Assembly: GCA_014804785.1 (NCBI GenBank)
Contig: JAAUZD010000005.1
Span: forward strand, 1 to 42,082
Origin: Lachnospiraceae bacterium
GTDB lineage: Bacteria > Bacillota > Clostridia > Lachnospirales > Lachnospiraceae
DNA: 42,082 nt
Direction: 5' to 3'
In this document: piece after piece, positions 16,494-25,454 of the stretch
How positions within the stretch are numbered: position 1 is the first letter of the stretch
Layout: each line of letters starts with the position of its first letter
Notes under the pieces: generated by a model
Told to the model about the DNA's origin: nothing
The model's database searches: none
The model's input: only the letters and a program-made list of their open reading frames with translations
Program-made: the position numbers and the translations under genes

Positions 16494-18368
16494 ATGGAGC
16501 AAATGTTTGATATTCAGGAAGAATTAAAAAAACTCCCAAATTGTCCGGGAGTTTATATTATGCATGATGATAAGGATAATATCATTTATGTAGGGAAGGC
16601 GATTAACCTGCACAATCGAGTCAGATCTTATTTTCGCAAAAACATAGGCAGGGGACCGCAGATAGACAAGATGGTGACGCTGATCAGCCGCTTTGAGTAT
16701 ATTATCACGGATTCGGAACTGGAAGCGTTGGTGCTTGAGAACAACCTGATTAAAGAGCACAGCCCCAAGTATAATACAATGCTTAAGGATGATAAGACTT
16801 ATCCTTATATTAAAGTCACGATTGGCGAGGCATATCCGAGAGTGTTATTTTCACGTCAGATGAAAAAGGACCGTTCCAGATATTTCGGACCATATACCAG
16901 TGCTGCTGCGGTAAAAGATACCATCGATTTGATCAATAAGCTTTATCAGCTGCGCACCTGCAACAGAAACCTCCCCAAAGACTGCGGAAATGACAGGGCA
17001 TGTCTGAATTACCATATTAAGCAGTGTATTGCGCCCTGCCAGGGAAACATATCCCAGGAACAATATCAGGAGCAGATCAGAAAAGCGTTGGATTTCCTGA
17101 ATGGAAGTTATCAGAATACTTTAAAAGAACTAGAGCAGAAAATGCAGGAGGCGGCAGAGAAGCTGGAGTTTGAAGAGGCAGCCAGGTACAGGGATCTGCA
17201 TAACAGCGTAAAACAGATTGCCTCTAAACAGAAGATTACGGATAGTGATGGAGAAGATAAGGATATCATTGCTTTGGCGGCGGAGGAGAAGGATGCTGTG
17301 GTACAGGTTTTCTTTGTCAGGGGCGGCAAACTGATTGGAAGAGAACATTTTTACATGACACATGTGTCGGAAACACCGAGAAAGCAGATCCTGCTGGATT
17401 TTGTAAAGCAATTTTATGCGGGAACGCCCTTCATCCCCAGAGAACTGATGCTTCAGGAAGAAATTGAAGACAGGGAAGTAATTGAACAATGGCTTACCAA
17501 GAGGAGAGGGGCAAGGGTTTATATTAAAGTGCCGAAAATTGGTTCCAAGGAAAAGCTGGTGGAACTGGCTGCTAAAAATGCGGCTTTGGTTTTGAGCCAG
17601 GATAAGGAGCGCATCCGCAGGGAAGAAGGAAGAACCATCGGGGCGGTGAAGGAAATAGCAGGGCTTTTGGGACTTGAAGATGTGAGTCGTATGGAAGCCT
17701 ATGACATTTCCAATATCAGCGGTTTTGCAAATGTAGGTTCTATGGTGGTCTATGAAAAGGGAAAACCAAAGCGCAGTGATTATAGAAAATTCCGGATCAA
17801 AACAGTCTCCGGACCAGATGATTATGCCTGCATGAAGGAGGTCCTTACCAGAAGATTTCTCCATGGCATGGAAGAACAGAAAGTTTTCAAGGAAAAGGAA
17901 CTTGAAAAGGAGTTTGGTAGTTTTACGAAATTCCCGGATCTGCTTCTCATGGACGGAGGCAAGGGGCAGGTAAATATCGCCCTTCAGGTTTTGGGGGAAC
18001 TTCACCTGGATATTCCTGTTTGCGGCATGGTGAAAGATGATAATCACAACACCAGAGGTCTGTATTTTAATAATGAGGAAATAAAAATTGACAGAAACAG
18101 TGAGGGGTTCAAGTTGATTACCCGGATTCAGGATGAGGCTCACAGATTTGCCATCGAATACCACAGATCTCTGAGGTCGAAGGCACAGGTAAAATCTGTG
18201 CTGGATGAAATTCCCGGTGTGGGACCATCCCGTAGGAAAGCGTTGATGCGCCGCTTTAAGTCTATAGAGGAAGTGAAAAATGCAGATGTGGCTGCGCTTG
18301 CAGGTGTGGATGAGATTCCGGAGAATGTAGCAAGGGGAATTTATGACTTTTTTCACAAGGAACAATGA
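16494..18368 (+). CDS. uvrC: excinuclease ABC subunit C
   Basis: 624 residues from ATG 16494. The frame extends to 16431, but that part crosses a terminator; ATG 16503 is an alternative. The N-terminal GIY-YIG nuclease (about 10-95) has [19 protein letters not shown] and NRVRSYF. A UVR motif lies near 200-235 ([14 protein letters not shown]), the RNase H-like nuclease has [11 protein letters not shown], and the C terminus ends in a double helix-hairpin-helix ([16 protein letters not shown]). UvrC makes both incisions around bulky DNA lesions with UvrB. It has no uvrA or uvrB neighbour here. Full length and intact. Confidence 0.96.
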   Translation: MEQMFDIQEELKKLPNCPGVYIMHDDKDNIIYVGKAINLHNRVRSYFRKNIGRGPQIDKMVTLISRFEYIITDSELEALVLENNLIKEHSPKYNTMLKDDKTYPYIKVTIGEAYPRVLFSRQMKKDRSRYFGPYTSAAAVKDTIDLINKLYQLRTCNRNLPKDCGNDRACLNYHIKQCIAPCQGNISQEQYQEQIRKALDFLNGSYQNTLKELEQKMQEAAEKLEFEEAARYRDLHNSVKQIASKQKITDSDGEDKDIIALAAEEKDAVVQVFFVRGGKLIGREHFYMTHVSETPRKQILLDFVKQFYAGTPFIPRELMLQEEIEDREVIEQWLTKRRGARVYIKVPKIGSKEKLVELAAKNAALVLSQDKERIRREEGRTIGAVKEIAGLLGLEDVSRMEAYDISNISGFANVGSMVVYEKGKPKRSDYRKFRIKTVSGPDDYACMKEVLTRRFLHGMEEQKVFKEKELEKEFGSFTKFPDLLLMDGGKGQVNIALQVLGELHLDIPVCGMVKDDNHNTRGLYFNNEEIKIDRNSEGFKLITRIQDEAHRFAIEYHRSLRSKAQVKSVLDEIPGVGPSRRKALMRRFKSIEEVKNADVAALAGVDEIPENVARGIYDFFHKEQ

Positions 18369-18378
18369 GCATTTGCGA

Positions 18379-18424
18379 TTGTGATTGTAAAGTGTTTATG
18401 ATACAATATCGTCAGATATTGTAT
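18379..18424 (+). promoter_or_regulatory. hprK promoter overlapped by a perfect palindrome
   Basis: TTGTGA (18379-18384), 17 bases, TACAAT (18402-18407). ATACAATATC (18401-18410) and GATATTGTAT (18415-18424) are perfect inverted repeats around GTCA, covering the -10 and start region. This is the geometry of a repressor operator. A weak terminator of uvrC is the alternative, but no T run follows. Confidence 0.5.
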
Positions 18425-18467
18425 TAATTTCGAAGCGAAAATAAATGATGGAGGGAAAGAGCAGGGT

Positions 18468-19415
18468 ATGGCAAAAGTAAAGTTAGAAGAGATTATTGAG
18501 AAAATGAAACTGGAAAATCTGACTCCTGAGCTGGACATTTCCAAGATTAAGATTACTCAGCCGGATATCAACCGACCAGCGCTCCAGATGGCGGGATATT
18601 TTGAGCATTTTGAGGCGACCAGATTACAGGTAATCGGATTTGTGGAATATACCTATATGGAAGGATTGCCCAAAGCTAGGAAAAAGGACATATACAAAAG
18701 ACTTCTTTCCTGTGATATACCGGCAATTGTTTTCTGCAGGGAGCTTAAACCGGACGAACTTTTTATGGAGGCGGCAATTGAAAACAAGGTTCCGCTTTTA
18801 ATGACTAAAAAGGCAACTTCTGCATTTATGGCAGAAATCATCAGATGGCTGAATGTTAAGCTGGCACCATGCATTTCTGTTCACGGCGTGCTGGTGGACG
18901 TTTTCGGCGAGGGTGTTCTGATTACCGGCGAGAGCGGAATTGGTAAGTCTGAGGCGGCTTTGGAGCTGATTAAAAGAGGACACCGTCTGGTAACAGACGA
19001 TGCCGTTGAAATTCGTAAGGTGAGTGATGATACTCTGGTAGGTTCCGCACCGGATATCACGAAACACTTTATTGAATTGAGGGGTATCGGCATCGTGGAT
19101 GTGAAGACATTGTTTGGTGTATCCAGCGTTAAGGACACCAAGAATATAGATTTGGTCATCCGGCTGGAGGATTGGGATAAAGAAAAAGAATATGACAGGC
19201 TCGGCTTGGAAGAAGAACATACAGAGTATCTGGGAAATAAGGTAGTCTGCCATACGATTCCCATTCGCCCCGGAAGGAATCTGGCAATGATCTGTGAATC
19301 TGCGGCAATCAATCATCGTCAAAAGAAGATGGGTTATAACGCAGCACAGGAATTGTATAGAAGGGTACAGGAATCTCTCACGAGAAAACGTGATGAAGAT
19401 GAGGATGATGATTAA
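18468..19415 (+). CDS. hprK: HPr kinase/phosphorylase
   Basis: 315 residues. The N-terminal domain (1-130) is of the HPr(Ser)_kinase type. The C-terminal domain has the P-loop GESGIGKS (154-161), TDDAVEI, and the family signature ELRGIGIVDVKTLFG (about 202-216). It phosphorylates Ser46 of HPr and Crh in response to glycolytic intermediates and reverses this with phosphate, the central switch of catabolite repression in Firmicutes. The tail is acidic (RKRDEDEDDD). It heads a forward block that ends with an HPr-like gene at 23158, so kinase and likely substrate are in the same block. Confidence 0.96.
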   Translation: MAKVKLEEIIEKMKLENLTPELDISKIKITQPDINRPALQMAGYFEHFEATRLQVIGFVEYTYMEGLPKARKKDIYKRLLSCDIPAIVFCRELKPDELFMEAAIENKVPLLMTKKATSAFMAEIIRWLNVKLAPCISVHGVLVDVFGEGVLITGESGIGKSEAALELIKRGHRLVTDDAVEIRKVSDDTLVGSAPDITKHFIELRGIGIVDVKTLFGVSSVKDTKNIDLVIRLEDWDKEKEYDRLGLEEEHTEYLGNKVVCHTIPIRPGRNLAMICESAAINHRQKKMGYNAAQELYRRVQESLTRKRDEDEDDD

Positions 19416-19475
19416 ATTTTTACAAAAAAAGAATAAAACTACAGAAAAATAATAAAGATAGAGAGAGGGTTTTTT

Positions 19476-20432
19476 ATGAGTCAGTATATTTTCGGAGTAG
19501 ATATTGGTGGTACAACAGTAAAGCTGGGGTTTTTTGATGCAGAAGGAAATCTCCTTGAAAAATGGGAGATTCTTACAAGAAAAGAAGAAAGCGGAAGCAA
19601 GATCCTTCCTGATGTGGCAGAGAGCATTAAAAACAAAATGGCAGAAAAGCAGCTCATATCCGCAGATATATTGGGGATAGGAGTGGGCGCGCCTGGTCCC
19701 ATTGACAGCGATGGCGTGGTGCACAGGGCGGTCAATCTGGGCTGGGGAACCTTCAGTATTAAGGAAACTCTGGAGGGGCTTTTGCACATACCTGTTATGG
19801 CAGGAAATGATGCCAATGTGGCAGCACTTGGAGAAATGTGGAAGGGCGGCGGTCAGGGAAGTACTGACCTTGTCGTGGTAACCCTTGGAACAGGTGTCGG
19901 CGGAGGCATTATCATTGGAGGAAAGGTGCTTACCGGCGCCGATGGAGCCGGTGGTGAGATAGGGCATATCCATGTGCAGGATGGTGAAGAAGAATGTTGT
20001 GGCTGCGGCAATAAGGGATGTCTGGAGCAATATGCATCTGCTACAGGAATCAAGAGACTGGCAGTAAAAAAGATGAGAGAAAGCAATAAGGACAGTGTTC
20101 TCCGTCAAGGGGAGGTTTCTGCAAAAGCAGTATTTAACGGAGTCAAATCAAAAGATGAGCTTGCCATGGAAGTGGCAGCGGAATTTGGCAAATATCTGGG
20201 TGAGGGGCTGGCTGTAATCGCCAGTGTGATTAATCCCGAGACGATTGTAATCGGCGGCGGTGTGTCGAAAGCAGGTGAAGTACTGTTTGATTATATTAAG
20301 CCATCTTATGAGAAAAATGTTTTCCATGCTAACAGAAACGTGAAGTTCGCCCTTGCAACACTTGGAAATGATGCGGGTATTTATGGTGCAGCAAAGCTGA
20401 TAGCCGATATTGTGATGCCCAATATCAAGTAA
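19476..20432 (+). CDS. ROK-family sugar kinase, probably glucokinase
   Basis: 318 residues. The N-terminal phosphate loop is VDIGGTTVKLGFFD. The ROK zinc site is visible as HVQDGEEECCGCGNKGCLEQ, and the second nucleotide motif as NPETIVIGGGVSKAG. ROK proteins with these features and no DNA-binding domain are usually glucokinases in Clostridia. It lies 60 bases after hprK and 22 bases before murB. Glucose is the likely substrate, but another hexose or ManNAc cannot be excluded from sequence. Confidence 0.92.
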   Translation: MSQYIFGVDIGGTTVKLGFFDAEGNLLEKWEILTRKEESGSKILPDVAESIKNKMAEKQLISADILGIGVGAPGPIDSDGVVHRAVNLGWGTFSIKETLEGLLHIPVMAGNDANVAALGEMWKGGGQGSTDLVVVTLGTGVGGGIIIGGKVLTGADGAGGEIGHIHVQDGEEECCGCGNKGCLEQYASATGIKRLAVKKMRESNKDSVLRQGEVSAKAVFNGVKSKDELAMEVAAEFGKYLGEGLAVIASVINPETIVIGGGVSKAGEVLFDYIKPSYEKNVFHANRNVKFALATLGNDAGIYGAAKLIADIVMPNIK

Positions 20433-20454
20433 ATTAAGAACAGCAGGTGAAAAG

Positions 20455-21375
20455 GTGGAAAAAATCAGTTCAGCTATTTATGAGTTTATCCGTGCCTGTG
20501 TGCCGGAAGAAGATATTCTGCTAAATGAGCCGATGTATAAGCATACGACTTTTCGAGTGGGGGGAGAGGCTCAATGTCTGGTACGAATCAGTGAAAGCGG
20601 GCAGCTTGAAAAACTTATTCCATACCTGAGGAAAGTAGAAGTTCCTTATTTCATACTTGGAAATGGAAGTAATCTTCTGGTAGGGGATAAAGGATATGAA
20701 GGCATTATTTTGCAGATAGGCAGCAGGATGAACGGTATTTGGGCAGAGGGTGACTGCATACGGGCCAGTGCAGGCGCACTTTTATCTCAGGTTGCACGGT
20801 GTGCACAGGAAAACGGTCTGACGGGCCTTGAGTTTGCATCCGGAATTCCTGGAACCATAGGCGGAGGTGTGGTTATGAATGCCGGGGCTTATGATGGTGA
20901 AATGAAGCAGATTGTGGAACAGGTGACGGTTATGAATGAGCAGGGAGAAATCCTTGTTCTGGACAGGGAAACCATGGAATTTAGCTATCGTACCAGTATC
21001 ATTAAGAACAGACCTTTCGTGGTGCTTGAGGTTCTGATGCGCCTGCAGCCGGGGGATAAAAATGAAATCCAGAAAAAGATGGAGGAACTTTCCAGAAGGA
21101 GACAGGAGAAGCAGCCTCTTGAGTTTGCCAGTGCCGGCAGCACTTTTAAAAGACCGGAGGGACATTTTGCGGGTAAACTGATTATGGACGCAGGGCTTCG
21201 TGGGTATTCCATCGGCGGCGCCAGAGTCTCTGAAAAGCATTGCGGATTTATTATAAACACCGGTAAGGCTACGGCAGCTGATGTAGCGGAAGTGATTGGG
21301 GAAGTTCAGGAAAGAGTGAAGGATAAATTTGGAGTCACTTTAGAAACAGAAGTGATTTTTCTGGGAGATTTTTAA
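20455..21375 (+). CDS. murB: UDP-N-acetylenolpyruvoylglucosamine reductase
   Basis: 306 residues with GTG start at 20455. FAD-binding segments YFILGNGSNLLVGDKGYEG and FASGIPGTIGGGVVMNAGAY are present. The catalytic Ser lies in FASAGSTFKRPEGHFAGKLI, the version found in type II MurB enzymes. It reduces UDP-GlcNAc-enolpyruvate to UDP-MurNAc with NADPH in peptidoglycan synthesis. It lies 11 bases before rapZ with tight spacing, as in many Clostridia where murB precedes rapZ and whiA. Confidence 0.96.
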   Translation: MEKISSAIYEFIRACVPEEDILLNEPMYKHTTFRVGGEAQCLVRISESGQLEKLIPYLRKVEVPYFILGNGSNLLVGDKGYEGIILQIGSRMNGIWAEGDCIRASAGALLSQVARCAQENGLTGLEFASGIPGTIGGGVVMNAGAYDGEMKQIVEQVTVMNEQGEILVLDRETMEFSYRTSIIKNRPFVVLEVLMRLQPGDKNEIQKKMEELSRRRQEKQPLEFASAGSTFKRPEGHFAGKLIMDAGLRGYSIGGARVSEKHCGFIINTGKATAADVAEVIGEVQERVKDKFGVTLETEVIFLGDF

Positions 21376-21386
21376 GGAGGCGCGGC

Positions 21387-22250
21387 ATGCGGTTTGTGGT
21401 TGTAACAGGTATGAGCGGCGGCGGTAAAAGTACAGCACTCAGGATGCTGGAAGATGTCGGGTTTTATTGTGTAGATAATCTTCCGGTTCCTTTAATAGAA
21501 AAGTTTGTGGAATTGATTGCAACGCCAGGGGGCGAGGTCAGCAAGGTCGCGCTTGGTTTGGATGTACGCGCAGATCAGGCTTTTGAGGATGTTCAGAAGA
21601 TACTTGAGAAGCTGAAAGAAAACGGTTATGTTTTTGAGATTTTGTTTATGGAAGCAGGTGACCGGACGCTGCTTAGGCGATATAAAGAGACCAGAAGAAT
21701 GCACCCTCTCTCTCAAGGCGGACGGATAGAGGATGGAATCAAAAAAGAAAGAGCTATTTTGAATGATATTAAAATCAAGTCCGATTATGTAATCGATACC
21801 TCTAATCTGCTGACCAGGGAACTAAAGGAGGAGCTTGACCGGATTTTTATTCAAAATGAGGAGTATAACAGCCTGATGATAACGATCTTATCATTTGGTT
21901 TTAAACATGGTATTCCGGCGGACGCGGATCTGGTTTTTGATGTGAGATTCCTACCCAACCCTTTCTACATTGATGAACTGAAGTATAAAACGGGAAATGA
22001 TCAAGAGGTTCAGGAGTATGTAATGGGATTCCCGGAGGCACATACCTTTATTGATAAACTGACGGATATGGTAGAGTTTCTGATTCCCAATTATATAAAA
22101 GAGGGAAAATACCAGTTGGTGATTGGAATTGGGTGCACAGGAGGAAAGCATAGAAGCGTCACGCTGGCAAACAGGTTGTATGAGCGTTTGAAAAACAGCG
22201 GTGGCTATGGAGTGAATATCGCACATCGAGATGTAGGACAAGGTGTGTAG
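21387..22250 (+). CDS. rapZ: RapZ/YvcJ-family nucleotide-binding protein
   Basis: 287 residues. The P-loop TGMSGGGKST is at 7-16, followed by EDVGFYCVDNLP. The C-terminal domain has VFDVRFLPNPFYIDEL and the conserved GIGCTGGKHRSVTLANRLYE. In Proteobacteria RapZ controls GlmS synthesis by sRNA decay; in Firmicutes the YvcJ homologue binds ATP/GTP and its role is less clear. It has GGAGG eight bases before ATG. The Bacillus order yvcJ-yvcK-whiA-crh is kept except that yvcK is missing between this gene and whiA. Confidence 0.95.
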   Translation: MRFVVVTGMSGGGKSTALRMLEDVGFYCVDNLPVPLIEKFVELIATPGGEVSKVALGLDVRADQAFEDVQKILEKLKENGYVFEILFMEAGDRTLLRRYKETRRMHPLSQGGRIEDGIKKERAILNDIKIKSDYVIDTSNLLTRELKEELDRIFIQNEEYNSLMITILSFGFKHGIPADADLVFDVRFLPNPFYIDELKYKTGNDQEVQEYVMGFPEAHTFIDKLTDMVEFLIPNYIKEGKYQLVIGIGCTGGKHRSVTLANRLYERLKNSGGYGVNIAHRDVGQGV

Positions 22251-22268
22251 GAAGTAAAGGATAGAATT

Positions 22269-23141
22269 ATGTCATTTTCATCGGATGTGAAGGAAGAACT
22301 GGAAAAGGTCATATCGGGTTCCAGACATTGCCAGCTAGCAGAACTGGCGGCGATTATCCATTTAGGATGCAGAATTGAAATGGATGAATCAAAGGACGAT
22401 AAACTCACAATTTTGTCAGAAAATCCATTTGTCACCAGAAAGTACTTTACATTACTGAAGAAAACATTTATTATAGATGATAATGCGGTCAAAGTATTAC
22501 AGGCAGTTAAAGTTTTAGATGAAAGAGGTCATGTAAATCCGCTTTCTGAAGAGACAAATCCATTGCTTATAAAAAACAGCTGCTGTAGGAGAGCATTCTT
22601 AAGGGGCGCTTTTTTATGTATTGGTTCCATGAGCGATCCACAAAAAGGATATCATTTGGAATTTGTATGTGAAAATGAGGCACATGCGGTACAGATACAG
22701 CAGGTCATATGCAGTTTTGAGATTGATGCTAAAATAGTCAGACGTAAAAAATATTATGTAGTATACTTAAAAGAAGGCGCAGGAATTGTAGATCTCCTAA
22801 ATGTTATGGGTGCGCATTTATCTTTAATGTTGCTTGAAAATCTCAGAGTTGAAAAAGAGGTCAGAAATTCCATTAACAGACAGGTGAACTGTGAGGCGGC
22901 AAATATTACAAAGACAGTAAATGCGGCAAGCAAGCAGATAGAAGATATTCTGTTATTGCAGAAAAGTTATGGTTTATCAAATCTGCCTGATAATTTAAGA
23001 CAGATGGCAGAAGTCAGGCTTGAACATCCAGAAAGTTCTCTACAGGAATTGGGAGAGTACCTTAATCCACCGGTAGGCAAGTCCGGTGTGAATCATAGAT
23101 TACGAAAACTCAGCGAAATAGCCGAGAAGATTAAGGGATAA
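22269..23141 (+). CDS. whiA: DNA-binding protein WhiA
   Basis: 290 residues. The N-terminal two thirds have the LAGLIDADG-like fold of WhiA (LAELAAIIHLGCRIEM, CCRRAFLRGAFLCIGSMSDP). The C-terminal helix-turn-helix is around 245-290 (LEHPESSLQELGEYLN, PVGKSGVNHRLRKLSEIA). WhiA binds DNA and affects cell division and chromosome segregation in Bacillus and sporulation in Streptomyces. It lies 18 bases after rapZ and 16 bases before the HPr-like gene, consistent with co-transcription. Confidence 0.95.
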   Translation: MSFSSDVKEELEKVISGSRHCQLAELAAIIHLGCRIEMDESKDDKLTILSENPFVTRKYFTLLKKTFIIDDNAVKVLQAVKVLDERGHVNPLSEETNPLLIKNSCCRRAFLRGAFLCIGSMSDPQKGYHLEFVCENEAHAVQIQQVICSFEIDAKIVRRKKYYVVYLKEGAGIVDLLNVMGAHLSLMLLENLRVEKEVRNSINRQVNCEAANITKTVNAASKQIEDILLLQKSYGLSNLPDNLRQMAEVRLEHPESSLQELGEYLNPPVGKSGVNHRLRKLSEIAEKIKG

Positions 23142-23157
23142 AGGAGGAGCTAATATT

Positions 23158-23418
23158 ATGATTCAAAAGTCTATTAAAATTCAATTAAACGGCGGACTTG
23201 AGGCCAGACCCATAGCAATGCTGGTGCAGGTGGCAAGCCAGCACGAAAGTTCTGTTTACATTGAAACAGACGGCAAAAGGGTAAATGCAAAAAGCATCAT
23301 GGGTATGATGAGCCTTGCGTTAGACAGCGGTGAAGCTGTAACAGTTATCACTGATGGAAATGACGAGCAGGAAGCAATGAAGAATATGGAAGAGTACTTA
23401 AGCGGTGAAAAGAAGTAA
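23158..23418 (+). CDS. crh: HPr-family protein lacking His15 (Crh-like)
   Basis: 86 residues, HPr fold. The active-site loop reads GGLEARPIA, so the PEP-phosphorylated His15 of HPr is replaced by Glu15, while the regulatory Ser46 is kept in KSIMGMMSL. It therefore cannot carry phosphate in the PTS but can still be a substrate of HprK, as with Crh of Bacillus, where position 15 is Gln. Its place directly after whiA is also that of crh in Bacillus. P-Ser-Crh acts as a CcpA co-repressor there; the same role here is inferred. Expression AGGAGG site is good. Confidence 0.9.
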   Translation: MIQKSIKIQLNGGLEARPIAMLVQVASQHESSVYIETDGKRVNAKSIMGMMSLALDSGEAVTVITDGNDEQEAMKNMEEYLSGEKK

Positions 23419-23449
23419 GGTGTTTCACCCGTGATTTTATTGAACATAG

Positions 23450-23477
23450 GAGCAAAGCGTAAGCTTTGCTCTTTTTT
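23450..23477 (+). terminator. terminator of the hprK-crh block
   Basis: GAGCAAAGC (23450-23458) and GCTTTGCTC (23463-23471) form a perfect 9-bp stem with a GTAA loop, then six T (23472-23477). The next gene starts at 23495, so it is either expressed by read-through or from a promoter not recognised. Confidence 0.88.
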
Positions 23478-23494
23478 CAGAGGGGAGCATAACG

Positions 23495-24400
23495 ATGGAA
23501 AAGAAAAAAATGCTTTTCATCTATAATCCCAAAGCCGGCAAAGCAAAAATTAGGAGTAATCTGTTGGATATCATTGATATCTTTACAAAGGCAGGTTTTG
23601 AAGTAACGGCTTATCCGACCCAGGCAAAGGGGGACGGAATAACGGCAGTGAAAGAGCAAAAACAGGGGGATTATGACATTGTTGTATGTAGTGGGGGAGA
23701 CGGTACGCTGGACGAGGTGGTAACCGGAATGATGCAGTGCGAAAAAAGAACTCCTATTGGGTATGTGCCTGCCGGAAGCACCAATGATTTTGCAAACAGT
23801 CTTCATATCCCAAAAAAAATGATAGATGCGGCTCAGGTAATCGTGGAAGGAAAAACATTCAGTTGTGATGTGGGCGCTTTCAATGATGATATTTTTGTTT
23901 ACATTGCGGCTTTTGGGGTTTTTACGGATGTGTCCTATGAAACCCGGCAGGATCTTAAAAACCTTTTGGGGCATATGGCATACATATTAGAAGGAATGCG
24001 CAGGCTTTCTGCCATCAAGGCTTATAACATAAAGATAGAGAGCGAGGAACTTTCAACAGAAGGAGAATTTTTGTTCGGCATGGTCACTAATTCCACTTCT
24101 GTGGGAGGATTTAAGCGCATCACAGGGAAATATGTGCAGTTAGATGATGGGGAGTTTGAGGTAACTTTAATCAAAAAGCCCTCAAACCCTATGGAACTGA
24201 ATTTGATTATGGCGGCGCTGATTAACCGCAATGTCAACACCGACTGCATGTACTGTTTTAAAACAAAAGCCTTGAAAATCATCTCAGGGGAAGAAATTGC
24301 ATGGACTCTTGACGGAGAATTCGGCGGAAAGCACACAGCAGTAGAGATTTACAATAAAAAGCATGCACTTAACATCAAAGTTCCGGCAAAATCTTTTTAA
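23495..24400 (+). CDS. diacylglycerol/lipid kinase (DagK/YegS family)
   Basis: 301 residues. The N-terminal catalytic domain has IYNPKAGKAK and the nucleotide loop VCSGGDGTLDEVV; PAGSTNDFANSL follows. The C-terminal beta-sandwich ends with AWTLDGEFGG. Proteins of this size in Firmicutes phosphorylate diacylglycerol (DgkB) to recycle it from lipoteichoic acid synthesis, or a sphingoid lipid. The start ATG 23495 lies behind GAGGGGAG and only 17 bases after the terminator T run. Family is certain; the lipid is not. Confidence 0.9.
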   Translation: MEKKKMLFIYNPKAGKAKIRSNLLDIIDIFTKAGFEVTAYPTQAKGDGITAVKEQKQGDYDIVVCSGGDGTLDEVVTGMMQCEKRTPIGYVPAGSTNDFANSLHIPKKMIDAAQVIVEGKTFSCDVGAFNDDIFVYIAAFGVFTDVSYETRQDLKNLLGHMAYILEGMRRLSAIKAYNIKIESEELSTEGEFLFGMVTNSTSVGGFKRITGKYVQLDDGEFEVTLIKKPSNPMELNLIMAALINRNVNTDCMYCFKTKALKIISGEEIAWTLDGEFGGKHTAVEIYNKKHALNIKVPAKSF

Positions 24401-24406
24401 TTATTA

Positions 24407-24435
24407 TTCCATTTTTATGCGGAATAGGGTATAAT
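24407..24435 (+). promoter_or_regulatory. promoter of the aldolase gene
   Basis: A consensus TATAAT is at 24430-24435; the -35 at 24407-24412 (TTCCAT) is weak with a 17-base spacer. The leader is short (about 40 bases) with AACGGAGG before ATG 24479. Confidence 0.5.
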
Positions 24436-24478
24436 AGGAAACGATTAGGATGTTATTAATTTAACGGAGGTAAATAAA

Positions 24479-25342
24479 ATGTTAGTATCAGCAACAGAAA
24501 TGCTTCAAAAAGCAAAAGCAGGTCACTATGCAGTTGGTCAGTTCAACATCAACAACCTTGAATGGACAAAAGCCATCCTGTTGACAGCACAGGAAAATAA
24601 CTCCCCTGTTATTCTTGGTGTATCTGAGGGCGCAGGCAAATATATGGGAGGATATGATGTTGTAGTTGGCATGGTAAATGGTCTTATCAAGGATCAGAAC
24701 ATCACAGTTCCCGTAGCCCTTCATCTGGATCACGGCAGCTATGATCACTGCTACAAATGTATCGAAGCTGGTTTTTCATCAGTTATGTTTGACGGTTCCC
24801 ATTATCCTATTGATGAAAATGTAGCAAAGACAAAAGAGCTGGTTGCAGCAGCACATGCAAAGGGAATCTCCATCGAAGCAGAAGTTGGTTCTATCGGAGG
24901 AGAAGAAGACGGTGTAATCGGTATGGGCGAATGTGCAGACCCCAATGAATGTAAAGCAATCGCAGATTTAGGAATCGATTTCCTGGCTGCTGGTATCGGA
25001 AACATTCATGGTAAATATCCTGAAAACTGGAAAGGATTATCTTTCGAGACACTGGATGCCATCCAGCAGTTGACAGGAGATATGCCTTTGGTTCTTCACG
25101 GAGGTACAGGCATTCCCACTGAAATGATTCAGAAAGCAATTTCCTTAGGCGTTGCAAAGATTAACGTGAACACAGAATGCCAGTTATCTTTCGCAGCGGC
25201 AACACGTAAGTACATCGAAGCAGGTAAGGATCTGGAAGGTAAGGGATTTGACCCTCGTAAGCTTCTTGCTCCTGGTTTTGAAGCAATCAAGGCTACAGTG
25301 AAAGAAAAAATGGAAATCTTTGGTTCAGTTGGTAAGGCTTAA
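24479..25342 (+). CDS. fba: class II fructose-1,6-bisphosphate aldolase
   Basis: 287 residues. The catalytic and zinc motifs are ALHLDHGSYDHCYKCIEAGF with SVMFDGSHYP, the glutamate cluster SIEAEVGSIGGEED, and the later histidines in GIGNIHGKYP and LVLHGGTGIP, followed by KINVNTE. The size and GGEED motif fit the fructose-bisphosphate aldolase branch better than the tagatose enzymes, but GatY/KbaY activity cannot be ruled out. Codon use is typical of a highly expressed gene (strong bias to AAC, ATC, GGT). It stands alone between its promoter and a strong terminator. Confidence 0.93.
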   Translation: MLVSATEMLQKAKAGHYAVGQFNINNLEWTKAILLTAQENNSPVILGVSEGAGKYMGGYDVVVGMVNGLIKDQNITVPVALHLDHGSYDHCYKCIEAGFSSVMFDGSHYPIDENVAKTKELVAAAHAKGISIEAEVGSIGGEEDGVIGMGECADPNECKAIADLGIDFLAAGIGNIHGKYPENWKGLSFETLDAIQQLTGDMPLVLHGGTGIPTEMIQKAISLGVAKINVNTECQLSFAAATRKYIEAGKDLEGKGFDPRKLLAPGFEAIKATVKEKMEIFGSVGKA

Positions 25343-25370
25343 TGCATTGTTAATTTGTTGACTTAAAACG

Positions 25371-25404
25371 AAAGGCTGCCCATGTAATGTGGACAGCCTT
25401 TTTT
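25371..25404 (+). terminator. terminator of the aldolase gene
   Basis: AAAGGCTG (25371-25378) pairs with CAGCCTTT, with further G-C pairs inside across one mismatch, followed by a T run to 25404. Confidence 0.88.
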
Positions 25405-25454
25405 AGAAGATTCAAGTATTTAGAGAATGGTCGATGTAGATAGGGAGGAAAATA

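Noticed and set aside
17130-18365. 411-codon frame on the minus strand
   Set aside because: It lies entirely opposite uvrC and has no family motifs; it is a long antisense shadow of a well-supported gene.
18798-20108. 436-codon minus-strand frame across hprK and the ROK kinase gene
   Set aside because: It spans two clearly supported genes and an intergenic gap, with Cys/His/Phe-rich composition typical of a reverse-strand shadow.
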